Below, piece after piece: positions 14,806 to 22,872 of a DNA stretch of 24,118 nt. The notes under the pieces are model-generated. The model was not told the origin of the DNA and made no database searches. It worked only from the letters and a program-made list of their open reading frames with translations. The translations under genes were made by a program, and so were the position numbers. Source of the stretch: Akkermansiaceae bacterium (GTDB lineage Bacteria > Verrucomicrobiota > Verrucomicrobiia > Verrucomicrobiales > Akkermansiaceae); contig WTJZ01000286.1 in assembly GCA_011524615.1 (NCBI GenBank), forward strand, positions 1 through 24,118, given 5' to 3'. The first letter of the stretch is position 1, and each line of letters starts with the position of its first letter.

Positions 14806-15670
14806 ACGGGCGGAACCCCATAATCTTTTTGAAGGCATTCGAGAACGAGGCGGTGTCATAGTACCCCAGCGTCTTGGCTACCGTCTCGATCTTGTTCCGC
14901 TTATCACTTAGGAGGATGCGCGCCTTACGCATCTTCAGGTATTCTAACTGCTGCTTCGCACTTCGCCCAAACTGTTTTTGGCAAAGTCGGCGCAGGTGTT
15001 CTGTGCTGATGTTAGCCTTGCGAGCGAGTTGCTCGACAGTCCAAGGAGCGGAGAGATCTTCCTGTACCTCTTTCCATAAGGCCCAGATTCTCTCATCCTT
15101 AACCTTAGGTTGGGAGAACAGTAGTACCTGCTTCTGGATGAGTTCGACCCATAGGTTCTCTGCGCCGCGGTTCTGTGTAGACTGTTGATTATGGTAGAGT
15201 CCTGAGATCGCGTGGTGGAGGCAGTCTGCTGCGAACTCTCCGTACACGGGGGTAAGCTCTGTGACGATTGGGTTTTCACCCTCGTTCTCCAAGTACTTCA
15301 CCCAGCTAAAGGTCCATTGCTCCCCCTCGATCGATTTGATCGAATTATAAGCAAACGGGGGGAGGAGACAGGCATGGCCCTTTGGGATAGTTACCCATGA
15401 CCCTTCGATGAAGACTTGTCCTCGCCCCTCTAGCGTCGCAATCATGCAGCTCCCTGACTGATGTGTTCTGGTCAGTTCGTACGGGTGTCCGGTAGTGAGT
15501 GTACCAGTATGCGCGATACGGTAATGTTGGAGGATGTCAGAGGTGGGGAAGTCTGAATAGCGTTGATCGGAGTGATCTCCGAGGACGGTGACTCTTTCTA
15601 GGACCGCGGACCAGTCATCATTGTCTCTTAGTTCAGGCATAACTTCTTCGTCGAGCAGAGTGCCGTACAA
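14792..15670 (-). CDS. AraC-family transcriptional regulator
   Basis: A 292-residue regulator with the standard two-part layout. Residues about 45-150 look like an AraC-type cupin sensor domain (TRTHQSGSCMIATLEGRGQVFIEG). Residues 210-292 form the double helix-turn-helix (TVEQLARKANISTEHLRRLCQKQFG, with LGYYDTASFSNAFKKIMGFRPS as the second half). Members with cupins often sense sugars, and many occur in Verrucomicrobiota. The start could be at 15670 or at the internal Met 15640; neither has a Shine-Dalgarno. It converges with the transporter gene, and the two stop codons overlap by 14 bases. The target genes are unknown; the S9, GH13 and SDR genes are only guesses. Confidence 0.9.
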   Translation of the reverse strand: MYGTLLDEEVMPELRDNDDWSAVLERVTVLGDHSDQRYSDFPTSDILQHYRIAHTGTLTTGHPYELTRTHQSGSCMIATLEGRGQVFIEGSWVTIPKGHACLLPPFAYNSIKSIEGEQWTFSWVKYLENEGENPIVTELTPVYGEFAADCLHHAISGLYHNQQSTQNRGAENLWVELIQKQVLLFSQPKVKDERIWALWKEVQEDLSAPWTVEQLARKANISTEHLRRLCQKQFGRSAKQQLEYLKMRKARILLSDKRNKIETVAKTLGYYDTASFSNAFKKIMGFRPSKMR

Positions 15671-16050
15671 TAAGTGCTTTTGAATATTAGTAAATCTCTT
15701 TTAGATATTTTGCCTGTGAGGCTTGTATCTCGCTCGGGATGAGTGGAATTTTGGTTGTGTGTGAATCGGTTTGTTGTTTCTCGTCTTGATTTTTGCGCCT
15801 GTAGAGGCCGTTTGAGATGTTTTATAAAATTTTTATCCTTATAATATCGGTGTTCTCCTCGATTTTGGTCATTTTCACTGGTTAAATTTTAAAATTTTTC
15901 TACTTTACGTGATATTTTGAGAGATGGTAAAACTTTTTCCTCTATGGGATAACAAGAGAGTTTTTGAGATGCGAGCACGCGTTGGTCGTTTAAGATAAAA
16001 GGGTTCTCCCTCTGTCTAGCAAAAAAGTAAAAGGTTTTTTGAGAGGGGTG

Positions 16051-16066
16051 GCACAATATGTTGTGC
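16051..16066 (+). promoter_or_regulatory. Candidate NrdR box upstream of nrdBA
   Basis: GCACAATATGTTGTGC is an almost perfect palindrome that fits the NrdR-box pattern (ACAC, AT-rich core, GTGT-like ends). A TATAAT at 16068-16073 follows directly, so bound NrdR would cover the promoter. NrdR represses RNR genes when dATP/ATP is high, usually through two boxes about 31 bases apart; I could not find a convincing second one. Confidence 0.6.
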
Positions 16067-16067
16067 T

Positions 16068-16073
16068 TATAAT
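16068..16073 (+). promoter_or_regulatory. Probable -10 box (TATAAT) of nrdBA
   Basis: A consensus TATAAT directly follows the NrdR-like palindrome. No consensus -35 is present at 16-18 bases (TTGAGA at 16039 is too far), so the promoter may depend on other elements. Transcription would start near 16080. Confidence 0.5.
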
Positions 16074-16216
16074 AATTTTAAATACTAGATGATGAAGACT
16101 TTCCTTTGACTTTGAGTAGTTCGAGGAGTACATTTCCGCGGCAAATATTTTCGCAGAAAGGGTGACACGCATGTGCCTAATCTGCAGAGTATCCAACTCA
16201 TGAACCACACAAGATA

Positions 16217-17314
16217 ATGGCAGAAACAACAACAGTGAAGCTTGGGAACAGAGAGTTTGTTCTTGATAAGGCGAAGGCAGAAGAGGCCTTCGCGGCGAAA
16301 AAGGTGATTAATGGTAAGGAATCCATGTTCTTTAACATTCTTCCTCTTAAGTATCAATGGGCATACGATCTCTACAAGACAATGAAGGCTAATCACTGGG
16401 AGCCAGAAGATATCCAAATGCAAAAGGATGTAGAGCAGTGGAGAGGAACTGAAGTTACTGACCAGGAGCGCTGGATTATCAAGATGGGGATTGGGTACTT
16501 CTCTGCGGCAGAGGGTATCGTAGGGGATAACATTCAACATGTAGTTCGTGATGTGGTTACTGCACCTGAGCTTAAGCTTGTTCTGGGACGCCACGCACAC
16601 GAGGAGAATATCCACGCTGACTCCCTAGTGTATATGATTTCTTCCCTAGGGATTAACCCTCACGAATGTGAGGCGATGTTCGAGGATGTGCAGACGATTA
16701 AGGATAAGAACCACTTTGTTGTCTCGAATTCACGAGCACTACGACGTGATATCGATTTGACGGTTCTAGAGAATAAGCAGGCTCTGGCTAAGAATATTTT
16801 CCTCTTTGGCCAAATTATGGAGGGGACTCAGTTCTATGGTCTCTTCGGAATGATTCTCTCGCTCTATCGCCAGAATAAGTTTATGGGGATCGGGCAAATG
16901 TTCCAGTACACTCTCCGTGATGAGTCGAACCACATCGAGGTATTTCGTAATCTTCTTATGGATCTAGTGGAGGAGAACCCTGAGATCTGGACAGCAGAGT
17001 TCCGTGAGGATCTGAGAGAAACAATGCGCGAAGGGATCCGTCTCGAGAAGGCCTTTATTCGTGACTGTCTCCCAGTAGGAGCCATTGGTCTCAATGCTGA
17101 TGAATTTGTCGAGTATATCGATTATATCGCAGACCGACGTCTAGAGAGTTGTGGGCTGGCTCCACTCAATGAGAGTACCAATAACCCATTCCCATGGCTT
17201 GCAGAGATGATGGACATTAAGCGTGAGCAGAACTTCTTCGAGGGACGTGTTACAGAATATCAGACGGCGGCAGTTCTGGAGACCACAGAGGAGTACGACG
17301 ACGACGATCTGTAA
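16217..17314 (+). CDS. nrdB: Ribonucleotide reductase small subunit, class Ic-like (R2c)
   Basis: The R2 subunit generates the oxidising equivalent used by NrdA to reduce ribonucleoside diphosphates. All six metal ligands are visible: Glu99 (AAEG), Glu130 and His133 (EENIH), Glu202 (MEGT), Glu236 and His239 (DESNH). Two features mark the chlamydial-type class Ic. The first ligand is Glu, not Asp, and the radical-Tyr position (His133+4) is Leu137, where Chlamydia has Phe. Tyr139 and Tyr348 match Tyr129 and Tyr338 of the chlamydial protein, and the acidic tail (EEYDDDDL) fits R1 binding. The family uses a Mn/Fe cofactor; that is inferred here. The length of 365 is normal and there is no fused ATP cone. 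nrdA follows after 73 bases. Confidence 0.95.
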   Translation: MAETTTVKLGNREFVLDKAKAEEAFAAKKVINGKESMFFNILPLKYQWAYDLYKTMKANHWEPEDIQMQKDVEQWRGTEVTDQERWIIKMGIGYFSAAEGIVGDNIQHVVRDVVTAPELKLVLGRHAHEENIHADSLVYMISSLGINPHECEAMFEDVQTIKDKNHFVVSNSRALRRDIDLTVLENKQALAKNIFLFGQIMEGTQFYGLFGMILSLYRQNKFMGIGQMFQYTLRDESNHIEVFRNLLMDLVEENPEIWTAEFREDLRETMREGIRLEKAFIRDCLPVGAIGLNADEFVEYIDYIADRRLESCGLAPLNESTNNPFPWLAEMMDIKREQNFFEGRVTEYQTAAVLETTEEYDDDDL

Positions 17315-17334
17315 GAGTTTTTTCAACACTTTTG

Positions 17335-17375
17335 AGAACTCCTACTCATCTTATGAGTGGAGTTCTTCTTATTTT
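17335..17375 (+). terminator. Strong hairpin between nrdB and nrdA (attenuator or partial terminator)
   Basis: AGAACTCC (17335-17342) and ACTCAT (17344-17349) pair with ATGAGT (17353-17358) and GGAGTTCT (17359-17366): 14 base pairs with one bulged T and a 3-base loop. TCTTATTTT follows. The T-run is broken, so it may stop only part of the transcripts or protect the nrdB mRNA, leaving more nrdB than nrdA message. The nrdA ATG is at 17388. Confidence 0.65.
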
Positions 17376-17387
17376 AACCGAACAATT

Positions 17388-20300
17388 ATGATTAATAAAT
17401 TTCAAAGCAGCTCAATGAGCCTAGAGCAAGATGTCTCGCTAAAGAGAGTCATCGAGTCTCGTGTGAACAAAGGCGGAAGTCGATTTGATTGGGCGAATAC
17501 GATTCCATCTGATCGCCAAACTTCTACTTCTGATATTGTGGTCTCGGATTCTAAGGGAGAATCAGAGTTGAATCTAGGTGGGCTCGCGGAGACAATTGGT
17601 GAGGCTCTTACCGATCTTCTTATCGCGAAGGGTGAAGAGTCCCATGAGAAAATCTATAATGAATCGAACCGAGGCTTTGTAGCGGATACGGCTCTGGCAG
17701 TAGCGAATAGTCTCATGTCTCAGACACAGGCCGGAGGTCAACTCAAGCTCTCGCATCATGATCTCTATCTCTTGATTGAGAAGGCTCTCATCGAGCAGAA
17801 CAGACACGATGTAGCAAAGTCATTAACCCTTTACCGCCAGTATCAGAATGATGGTGACTTTTCTCGTGATGAGCAACCTGTGACCGTGAAGCTGATTCGC
17901 CGTAACAATAGCATCGTGCCATGGAATGAAGGCAAGATCGAGGCGGCAGTACGACGCGCCTTTCTCACGGAAGAGCAGAACCCAGAACCATCCCCAACGA
18001 TCGCGCGCGCAGTGACTAACCGCGTGAGCCTTTCGGGTATCTCTAAGATCGACATCGAGGAGGTTCAAGACTATGTTCAAGAGGAACTGATGCGACACGG
18101 TCACTTCCGTGTGGCGGAACACTACATTTTATACCGTGCTCAACGCGCACGTAAACGTGATGAAGAAATGCAAGCGGAACAACACGATACACAACAAGAA
18201 TCAATGGTCGTGATCATCGAGGAAGATGGTACGAGCAACTTTTGGGACGGGCTAGACCTCCGCAAGCGCATTGAGTTTGCCTCTACAGGGCTGGAGTTGA
18301 CGCTCTCAGCACAAGAGATCGAGGCAGAACTCCGTCGTTCTATGACGACTGAGATCTCGCGAGATGACCTCCGTAAGTTAGTCATCCTAAATGCGAAGAC
18401 ACTCCTAGAGAAGGATGCGGACTTTGCTCGCTTCTCCGCTCGTATTCTCCTTACCTATATTTACGAAGAGGTTCTCGATTGGGATATTGTAGCGGATGGA
18501 CGTGAGGGGCTTAAGAAGGCGCACCAGCGCGGGTTCGTTCAATATATCAAGCACGGGGTAGAGATTAATCGTCTCTCACCAGACCTGCTTAGCTATGACC
18601 TAGAGAAGGTCGCGCAGGCTCTTGACCCGTCAGCCGACTTAGACTTTGAGTTCTTAGGGATAAGTACACTCTATGACCGCTACCTGATCGTAGACAAGAC
18701 AGGTACTAAACATCGTCGTATGGAGACTCCTCAGTTCTTCTGGCTTCGTGTTTCCTTAGGCTTGTTCAAAGGTGAGGTTCAGGATCGTGAAGAACTCGCT
18801 ATCGGTCTGTATCAGCTCTACAAGAGTCGTCGATTCTGTTCATCTACCCCAACACTCTTTAACTCTGGGACGATGCACAGCCAGCTCTCATCGTGCTACC
18901 TTTATAAGATTGATGACTCCATCGAGTCGATCATGCAGCGTGGAATCGCGGATAATGCGTACTTATCTAAGTGGGCCGGTGGTCTTGGTGGTTCATGGAC
19001 TGCCGTTCGTGGTATGGGTGCCTACATTAAGGGGACTAACGGTGAGTCACAAGGGGTGATCCCATTCCTGAAGCTTCACAATGACCAGCTCGTAGCTGTG
19101 AACCAAGGTGGTAAGCGTCGTGGTTCTGGATGTGCATACCTAGAGACTTGGCATAATGACCTCAAGGACTTCTTAGAGCTCCGTAAGAACACGGGTGATG
19201 ACCGCATGCGTACGCATGATATGAATACGGCGAACTGGATTCCCGACTTGTTTATGAAGCGTATGGAGGCTCGTCAGAACTGGACCTTCTTCCGCTCAAG
19301 TGATGTTCCTGACCTTCATGACCTCTATGGATCAGCCTTTGAGGCGCGTTATGAAGAGTACGAGGCAATGGCTGAGCGTGGAGAGATCTGGAGCGAGACG
19401 ATTGCTGCGATTGACCTCTGGAAGGATATGCTCAAGGCCATCTTCGAGACCGGTCACCCATGGATCACATTCAAGGACCCATGTAACGTACGTAGTCCGC
19501 AAGACCACGTGGGTGTCGTTCATAGCTCGAACCTCTGTACCGAGATCACACTGAATACCTCTCAGGATGAGACCGCAGTATGTAACCTAGGTTCAGTAGT
19601 GCTCGAGAATCACGTGAACGATGACGGAACGATCAACCATGAGCTCCTCAAGGAGACCGTCAGCATTGCAATCCGTGCGCTGGATAACGTAATCGATATC
19701 AACTTCTATCCAACCCCAGCGGCTCAGAACTCTAATCTCAAGCACCGTCCAATCGGAATGGGTGTCATGGGCTTACAGAATGCACTCTATAAGCGTAATC
19801 TCAGCTTTGATAGTGATGCGGCAGTGGAGTTCAATGATGAGATCATGGAGGCTGTTGCCTACTATGCTTACTCAGCGTCATCAGACCTCGCTGCAGAGCG
19901 TGGGACCTACTCTAGTTATGAGGGGAGTAAGTGGGATCGTGGACTCCTCCCGCAGGATACAGTTGACCTCTTAGAGAAGGAGCGTGGAATCGCTATTGAT
20001 ACTCCTAGAGGTGGTAAGATGGACTGGTCTGTCGTGCGTGAGAAGATTGCTAAAAACGGGATGCGTAACTCCAACGTGCTCGCTATCGCTCCAACCGCTA
20101 CGATCTCTAATATTATGGGGTCTACTCCATGTATCGAGCCAAACTACAAGAACCTCTTCGTGAAGGAGAACCTCGGTGGTAAGTATATCATGCTTAACAA
20201 GCAACTTGTCTACGATCTGAAGGTACTCAACCTGTGGGACCAGAAGATGATCGATGACCTGAAATACTTCGATGGTGAGCTCGATAATATTGAGCGTATC

Positions 20301-20675
20301 CCTGCGGATCTTAAGTCTAAGCATAAGACCGTCTTTAGTGTGCCGTTCGAGTACATCATTGATGCGGCTGCACGTCGTCAAAAGTGGATCGACCAATCAC
20401 AATCGGTGAATCTCTTCCTCGCTGTTCCAAGTATGAAGAATCTCTCGCACATGTACCGTCGTGCATGGAGTAAGGGACTCAAGACGACTTACTACCTTCG
20501 TACCCTAGGGGCGAGTAATATCGAGAAGTCGACTGCTGCAGAGAAGAAGGAGATTCGAGGTGTTATGGCTGGTTCTACCGCTGCCCCTCAATCGAACCCC
20601 GCGGTGGATGAGACCTTCACCCCAGGGCCTAAGGCGTGCTCCCTCGATAATCCAGATTGTGAGAGCTGCCAGTAG
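17388..20675 (+). CDS. nrdA: Ribonucleotide reductase large (catalytic) subunit with multiple N-terminal ATP-cone-like modules
   Basis: The R1 subunit reduces ribonucleoside diphosphates. I chose the ATG at 17388, giving 1095 residues; the frame stays open back into nrdB, but that part is the nrdB sequence in another frame. Catalytic residues: Cys503 (LSSCYLY) and Cys732 (AVCNLG) as the redox pair, Asn715-Leu-Cys717-Thr-Glu719 as the active-site motif, Tyr1035-Tyr1036 for radical transfer, and tail cysteines 1084, 1091 and 1094. The first ~365 residues hold a clear ATP cone (about 165-255: KLIRRNNSIVPWNEGKIEAA to AEHYILYRAQR) and two more divergent cone-like modules (about 62-155 and 273-362). 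The size and layout resemble the chlamydial R1 rather than the 761-residue E. coli one. The cones should give dATP/ATP overall-activity control. Codon bias is strong. Confidence 0.95.
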   Translation: MINKFQSSSMSLEQDVSLKRVIESRVNKGGSRFDWANTIPSDRQTSTSDIVVSDSKGESELNLGGLAETIGEALTDLLIAKGEESHEKIYNESNRGFVADTALAVANSLMSQTQAGGQLKLSHHDLYLLIEKALIEQNRHDVAKSLTLYRQYQNDGDFSRDEQPVTVKLIRRNNSIVPWNEGKIEAAVRRAFLTEEQNPEPSPTIARAVTNRVSLSGISKIDIEEVQDYVQEELMRHGHFRVAEHYILYRAQRARKRDEEMQAEQHDTQQESMVVIIEEDGTSNFWDGLDLRKRIEFASTGLELTLSAQEIEAELRRSMTTEISRDDLRKLVILNAKTLLEKDADFARFSARILLTYIYEEVLDWDIVADGREGLKKAHQRGFVQYIKHGVEINRLSPDLLSYDLEKVAQALDPSADLDFEFLGISTLYDRYLIVDKTGTKHRRMETPQFFWLRVSLGLFKGEVQDREELAIGLYQLYKSRRFCSSTPTLFNSGTMHSQLSSCYLYKIDDSIESIMQRGIADNAYLSKWAGGLGGSWTAVRGMGAYIKGTNGESQGVIPFLKLHNDQLVAVNQGGKRRGSGCAYLETWHNDLKDFLELRKNTGDDRMRTHDMNTANWIPDLFMKRMEARQNWTFFRSSDVPDLHDLYGSAFEARYEEYEAMAERGEIWSETIAAIDLWKDMLKAIFETGHPWITFKDPCNVRSPQDHVGVVHSSNLCTEITLNTSQDETAVCNLGSVVLENHVNDDGTINHELLKETVSIAIRALDNVIDINFYPTPAAQNSNLKHRPIGMGVMGLQNALYKRNLSFDSDAAVEFNDEIMEAVAYYAYSASSDLAAERGTYSSYEGSKWDRGLLPQDTVDLLEKERGIAIDTPRGGKMDWSVVREKIAKNGMRNSNVLAIAPTATISNIMGSTPCIEPNYKNLFVKENLGGKYIMLNKQLVYDLKVLNLWDQKMIDDLKYFDGELDNIERIPADLKSKHKTVFSVPFEYIIDAAARRQKWIDQSQSVNLFLAVPSMKNLSHMYRRAWSKGLKTTYYLRTLGASNIEKSTAAEKKEIRGVMAGSTAAPQSNPAVDETFTPGPKACSLDNPDCESCQ

Positions 20676-20696
20676 CAGTATGCATCTATCTTATGT

Positions 20697-20725
20697 AAGG
20701 AGGCCCGATGAGGCCTCCTTTTTTT
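20697..20725 (+). terminator. Rho-independent terminator of nrdBA
   Basis: AAGGAGGCC (20697-20705) and GGCCTCCTT (20712-20720) form a perfect 9-base stem with a 6-base loop, followed by five more T. It lies just after the nrdA stop. Confidence 0.93.
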
Positions 20726-20780
20726 AGGTCCTTGTATTAGGTGGAGCTGTTCGACATAGTCCTTTCTGTGTCAGAGAGTT

Positions 20781-20803
20781 TGACCATCTGCTTTACATGG
20801 TCA
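20781..20803 (+). repeat. Inverted repeat TGACCAT / ATGGTCA upstream of hflX
   Basis: TGACCAT (20781-20787) and ATGGTCA (20797-20803) are a perfect 7-base inverted repeat with a 9-base spacer, 40 bases before the hflX ATG. TTGACC at 20780 could be a -35, but no clear -10 follows. It is a possible operator or leader hairpin. Confidence 0.35.
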
Positions 20804-20842
20804 TGGAAAGGTGATTAGGTCGAGGTCCTGATATTTTTCAAT

Positions 20843-22162
20843 ATGTTTGAAGTAAAAGAAAAGCCCGAGATGGTGGAGAGAGCTCTGCTTGTGCGTATTT
20901 CATTAAACCGACGTGAGCAGGATGAGGATGAGGCTTTGCTAGAGGAGTTAAATGAGCTGGTAACGACCCTAGGTATCGGGATCGAGGATGAGATGCTAGT
21001 TCATGCTCGTAGTGAGCATAAGAAGTTTATTTGCGGTACAGGTAAGGCAGAAGAGATTGCGACCTTTGCGAAGGCGATCGAATGTGATGTTATCGTGTTT
21101 GATAATATGTTAGCTCCGATGCAGCAACGTGCTTGGGAGGAGATCACAGGAGTCACCGTGATCGATCGAGAGGAAGTGATTCTCGATATCTTCGCAGGGC
21201 GCGCCCAGACGAAGGAGGCTATCCTGCAGGTCGAGCTCGCGCGTATGCAATATGCCCTCCCTCGAATGAAGAAGATGTGGGGGCACCTCGACCGTGAAGG
21301 TGGTGGTGGTGTAGGCGGTGGTGCGGCCTCCCGAGGAATGGGAGAGAAGCAGATCGAGGTAGACCGTCGTCTCGCGCGCAAGCGCATCGATCGAATCAAA
21401 GAGGATCTCGCGATTGTCAGAAAGCAGCGTAAGACACGACGCAAGGATCGAGAAAAGTACGAGGTGCCTCATGCGGCAGTGGTAGGGTATACGAATGCAG
21501 GGAAGTCGACTCTCTTGAATAAAATCTCAGGAGCTGATGTGCTCGCTGCAGATATGTTGTTCGCGACGCTCGATACGACCACGAGACGGATCGAGCTTCC
21601 AGATGGACAGCCACTCCTAGTGACAGATACGGTTGGGTTTGTCAGGAATCTTCCGACTCGATTAGTCGAGGCCTTTAAGGCTACTCTGGAGGAGGCTGTT
21701 TTGGCAGACTTTCTCTTACACGTCTTGGATGCGAGTAATCCACAGGCGCTCAAGTTCTACACGACTACGATGGAGGTACTCAAGGAGCTGGGGGCTGATG
21801 ATAAGAAGATGATTACCGTGTTGAATAAGGCTGATCTCGTCGAGGATGAGGCTCAGCTGACGGCACTCGTGACACAGCTACCCAATACCGTACTCATCTC
21901 AGCTGTCACTGGGCAGGGGCTAGAGCACCTCGAACAGAAGTGTACCGAGCTGCTCATGGAGCGCATCCAGGTGAATACATACCGTATCCCACAATCCAAA
22001 GGCAATCTCATCTCGATCCTCCACCAGGAGTCTAAGGTGATCAACATCGAGTATGAAGGAGCCGATGTCGTGGTTCAAGCGGCGGTCAGTCCAGCCCTAG
22101 CAGGTAAGCTCAAGGAGTACCACGATGTAGAGGCGCCTCATGTGACCGAGCCAGAATGGTAG
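20843..22162 (+). CDS. hflX: GTPase HflX (ribosome-associated)
   Basis: HflX binds the 50S subunit and in E. coli splits stalled or stressed 70S ribosomes using GTP. The 439 residues have the family layout: an N-terminal HflX domain, the Gly-rich linker (GGGGVGGG near 153-160) and conserved RGMGEKQIEVDRR (164-176), a coiled segment (about 172-205), then the G domain with G1 GYTNAGKS (215-222), G3 DTVGF (262-266) and G4 NKAD (328-331). A short C-terminal domain follows. The start at 20843 has no Shine-Dalgarno. The methyltransferase gene starts 39 bases after its stop. Confidence 0.95.
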   Translation: MFEVKEKPEMVERALLVRISLNRREQDEDEALLEELNELVTTLGIGIEDEMLVHARSEHKKFICGTGKAEEIATFAKAIECDVIVFDNMLAPMQQRAWEEITGVTVIDREEVILDIFAGRAQTKEAILQVELARMQYALPRMKKMWGHLDREGGGGVGGGAASRGMGEKQIEVDRRLARKRIDRIKEDLAIVRKQRKTRRKDREKYEVPHAAVVGYTNAGKSTLLNKISGADVLAADMLFATLDTTTRRIELPDGQPLLVTDTVGFVRNLPTRLVEAFKATLEEAVLADFLLHVLDASNPQALKFYTTTMEVLKELGADDKKMITVLNKADLVEDEAQLTALVTQLPNTVLISAVTGQGLEHLEQKCTELLMERIQVNTYRIPQSKGNLISILHQESKVINIEYEGADVVVQAAVSPALAGKLKEYHDVEAPHVTEPEW

Positions 22163-22201
22163 TTTATTGAGTTGAAATGCGTGGGAGAGAGGGCACCTTA
22201 C

Positions 22202-22798
22202 ATGGTAGTGGAAAATAAGAATACATTCTCTCTCCGGACGCTCAATGTAGTGCACCAATGGGTACAGCAGGTAGTCAAGCCTGGTGATCTCGTGATCGAC
22301 GGTACAGTCGGTAATGGGCATGATACCGTGTATCTCGCGGAATTAGTCGGTGAGGCAGGGCATGTCGTGGGGTTTGATATCCAAGAGGAGGCGGTTCGTC
22401 GCACTGCAGTAGCTCTGCAGGCAAAGGGATATGGCGACAGAGGGGAGCTACATGCAGCTTGTCATAGCCGAGTGAGGGAGTTCTTGTCTGAGGATGCCTC
22501 TGTGGCGGTGGCTATGTTTAATTTAGGGTACCTGCCCAATGCCGATAAGTCTATTATTACTCAGGTTGAGACGACTATCCGGGCGCTCGAGGAGACCCTG
22601 CAGGTGCTTCAGCCGCTTGGATTAATGACGATTGTGTGTTATCCTGGCCATGCTGGAGGCGACTCGGAGGCTCTCGCAGTAGAGGCCTGGGCTAAGGAGC
22701 TCAATTCGGTAGAATATTCTGTCATGAAAGCCACGCCTCATAATCCACGAAGCCAAGCACCCTACATCATCGCGATTCAAAAAGGGCGCCCAAGGTAA
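22202..22798 (+). CDS. mnmM: YtqB/MnmM-family SAM-dependent methyltransferase (probable tRNA U34 methylase)
   Basis: A 198-residue class I methyltransferase of the family formerly called rRNA_methylase (PF06962, YtqB). In Bacillus subtilis, YtqB has been assigned as MnmM, which methylates nm5(s2)U34 to mnm5(s2)U34 in tRNA. Motif I is DGTVGNGHDT (33-42), followed by GFDIQ at the end of strand 2, FNLGYLP (106-112) and YPGHAGG (147-153), all family signatures. I chose the ATG at 22202 because GAGAGAGGG lies 8-9 bases upstream, one of the few good Shine-Dalgarno sites here; a TTG at 22172 would add ten residues. It is probably cotranscribed with hflX. The exact modification is inferred from the family. 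Confidence 0.82.
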   Translation: MVVENKNTFSLRTLNVVHQWVQQVVKPGDLVIDGTVGNGHDTVYLAELVGEAGHVVGFDIQEEAVRRTAVALQAKGYGDRGELHAACHSRVREFLSEDASVAVAMFNLGYLPNADKSIITQVETTIRALEETLQVLQPLGLMTIVCYPGHAGGDSEALAVEAWAKELNSVEYSVMKATPHNPRSQAPYIIAIQKGRPR

Positions 22799-22872
22799 GG
22801 GACGGTGTGTCGTGGTGAAAAATCAGAAACTTTCTGCTGTTCATCTGCGAAAGTCTGCTACATTTTGCCCAC

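Larger units (their letters stand above)
15671..16216. promoter_or_regulatory. AT-rich regulatory gap between araC and nrdB
   Basis: This 546-base gap between divergent genes has no credible gene on either strand. It is clearly more AT-rich than its surroundings, with tracts such as TTTATAAAATTTTTATCC (15821-15838) and TTAAATTTTAAAATTTTT (15882-15899) that could act as UP elements or nucleoid-protein sites. At 16008-16047, CCCTCT and AGAGGG flank an A6/T6 stem, giving a loose hairpin just before the NrdR-like box. The nrdB leader would be about 140 bases; I saw no riboswitch (no B12 box). Confidence 0.5.

Noticed and set aside
15671..16216. Cobalamin riboswitch upstream of the RNR genes
   Set aside because: No B12-box-like sequence was found, and the encoded RNR is oxygen-dependent class I, which does not need B12.
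16085..16615. A 176-residue open frame on the minus strand
   Set aside because: It runs antisense across the nrdB start, has no recognisable domain, and nrdB is certain.
19971..20396. A 141-residue minus-strand frame inside nrdA
   Set aside because: Antisense to conserved R1 sequence; no start signal or domain.
21001..21472. Two long minus-strand frames (147 and 120 residues) inside hflX
   Set aside because: Arg/Ser-rich translations antisense to the HflX Gly-rich linker; no domain seen.
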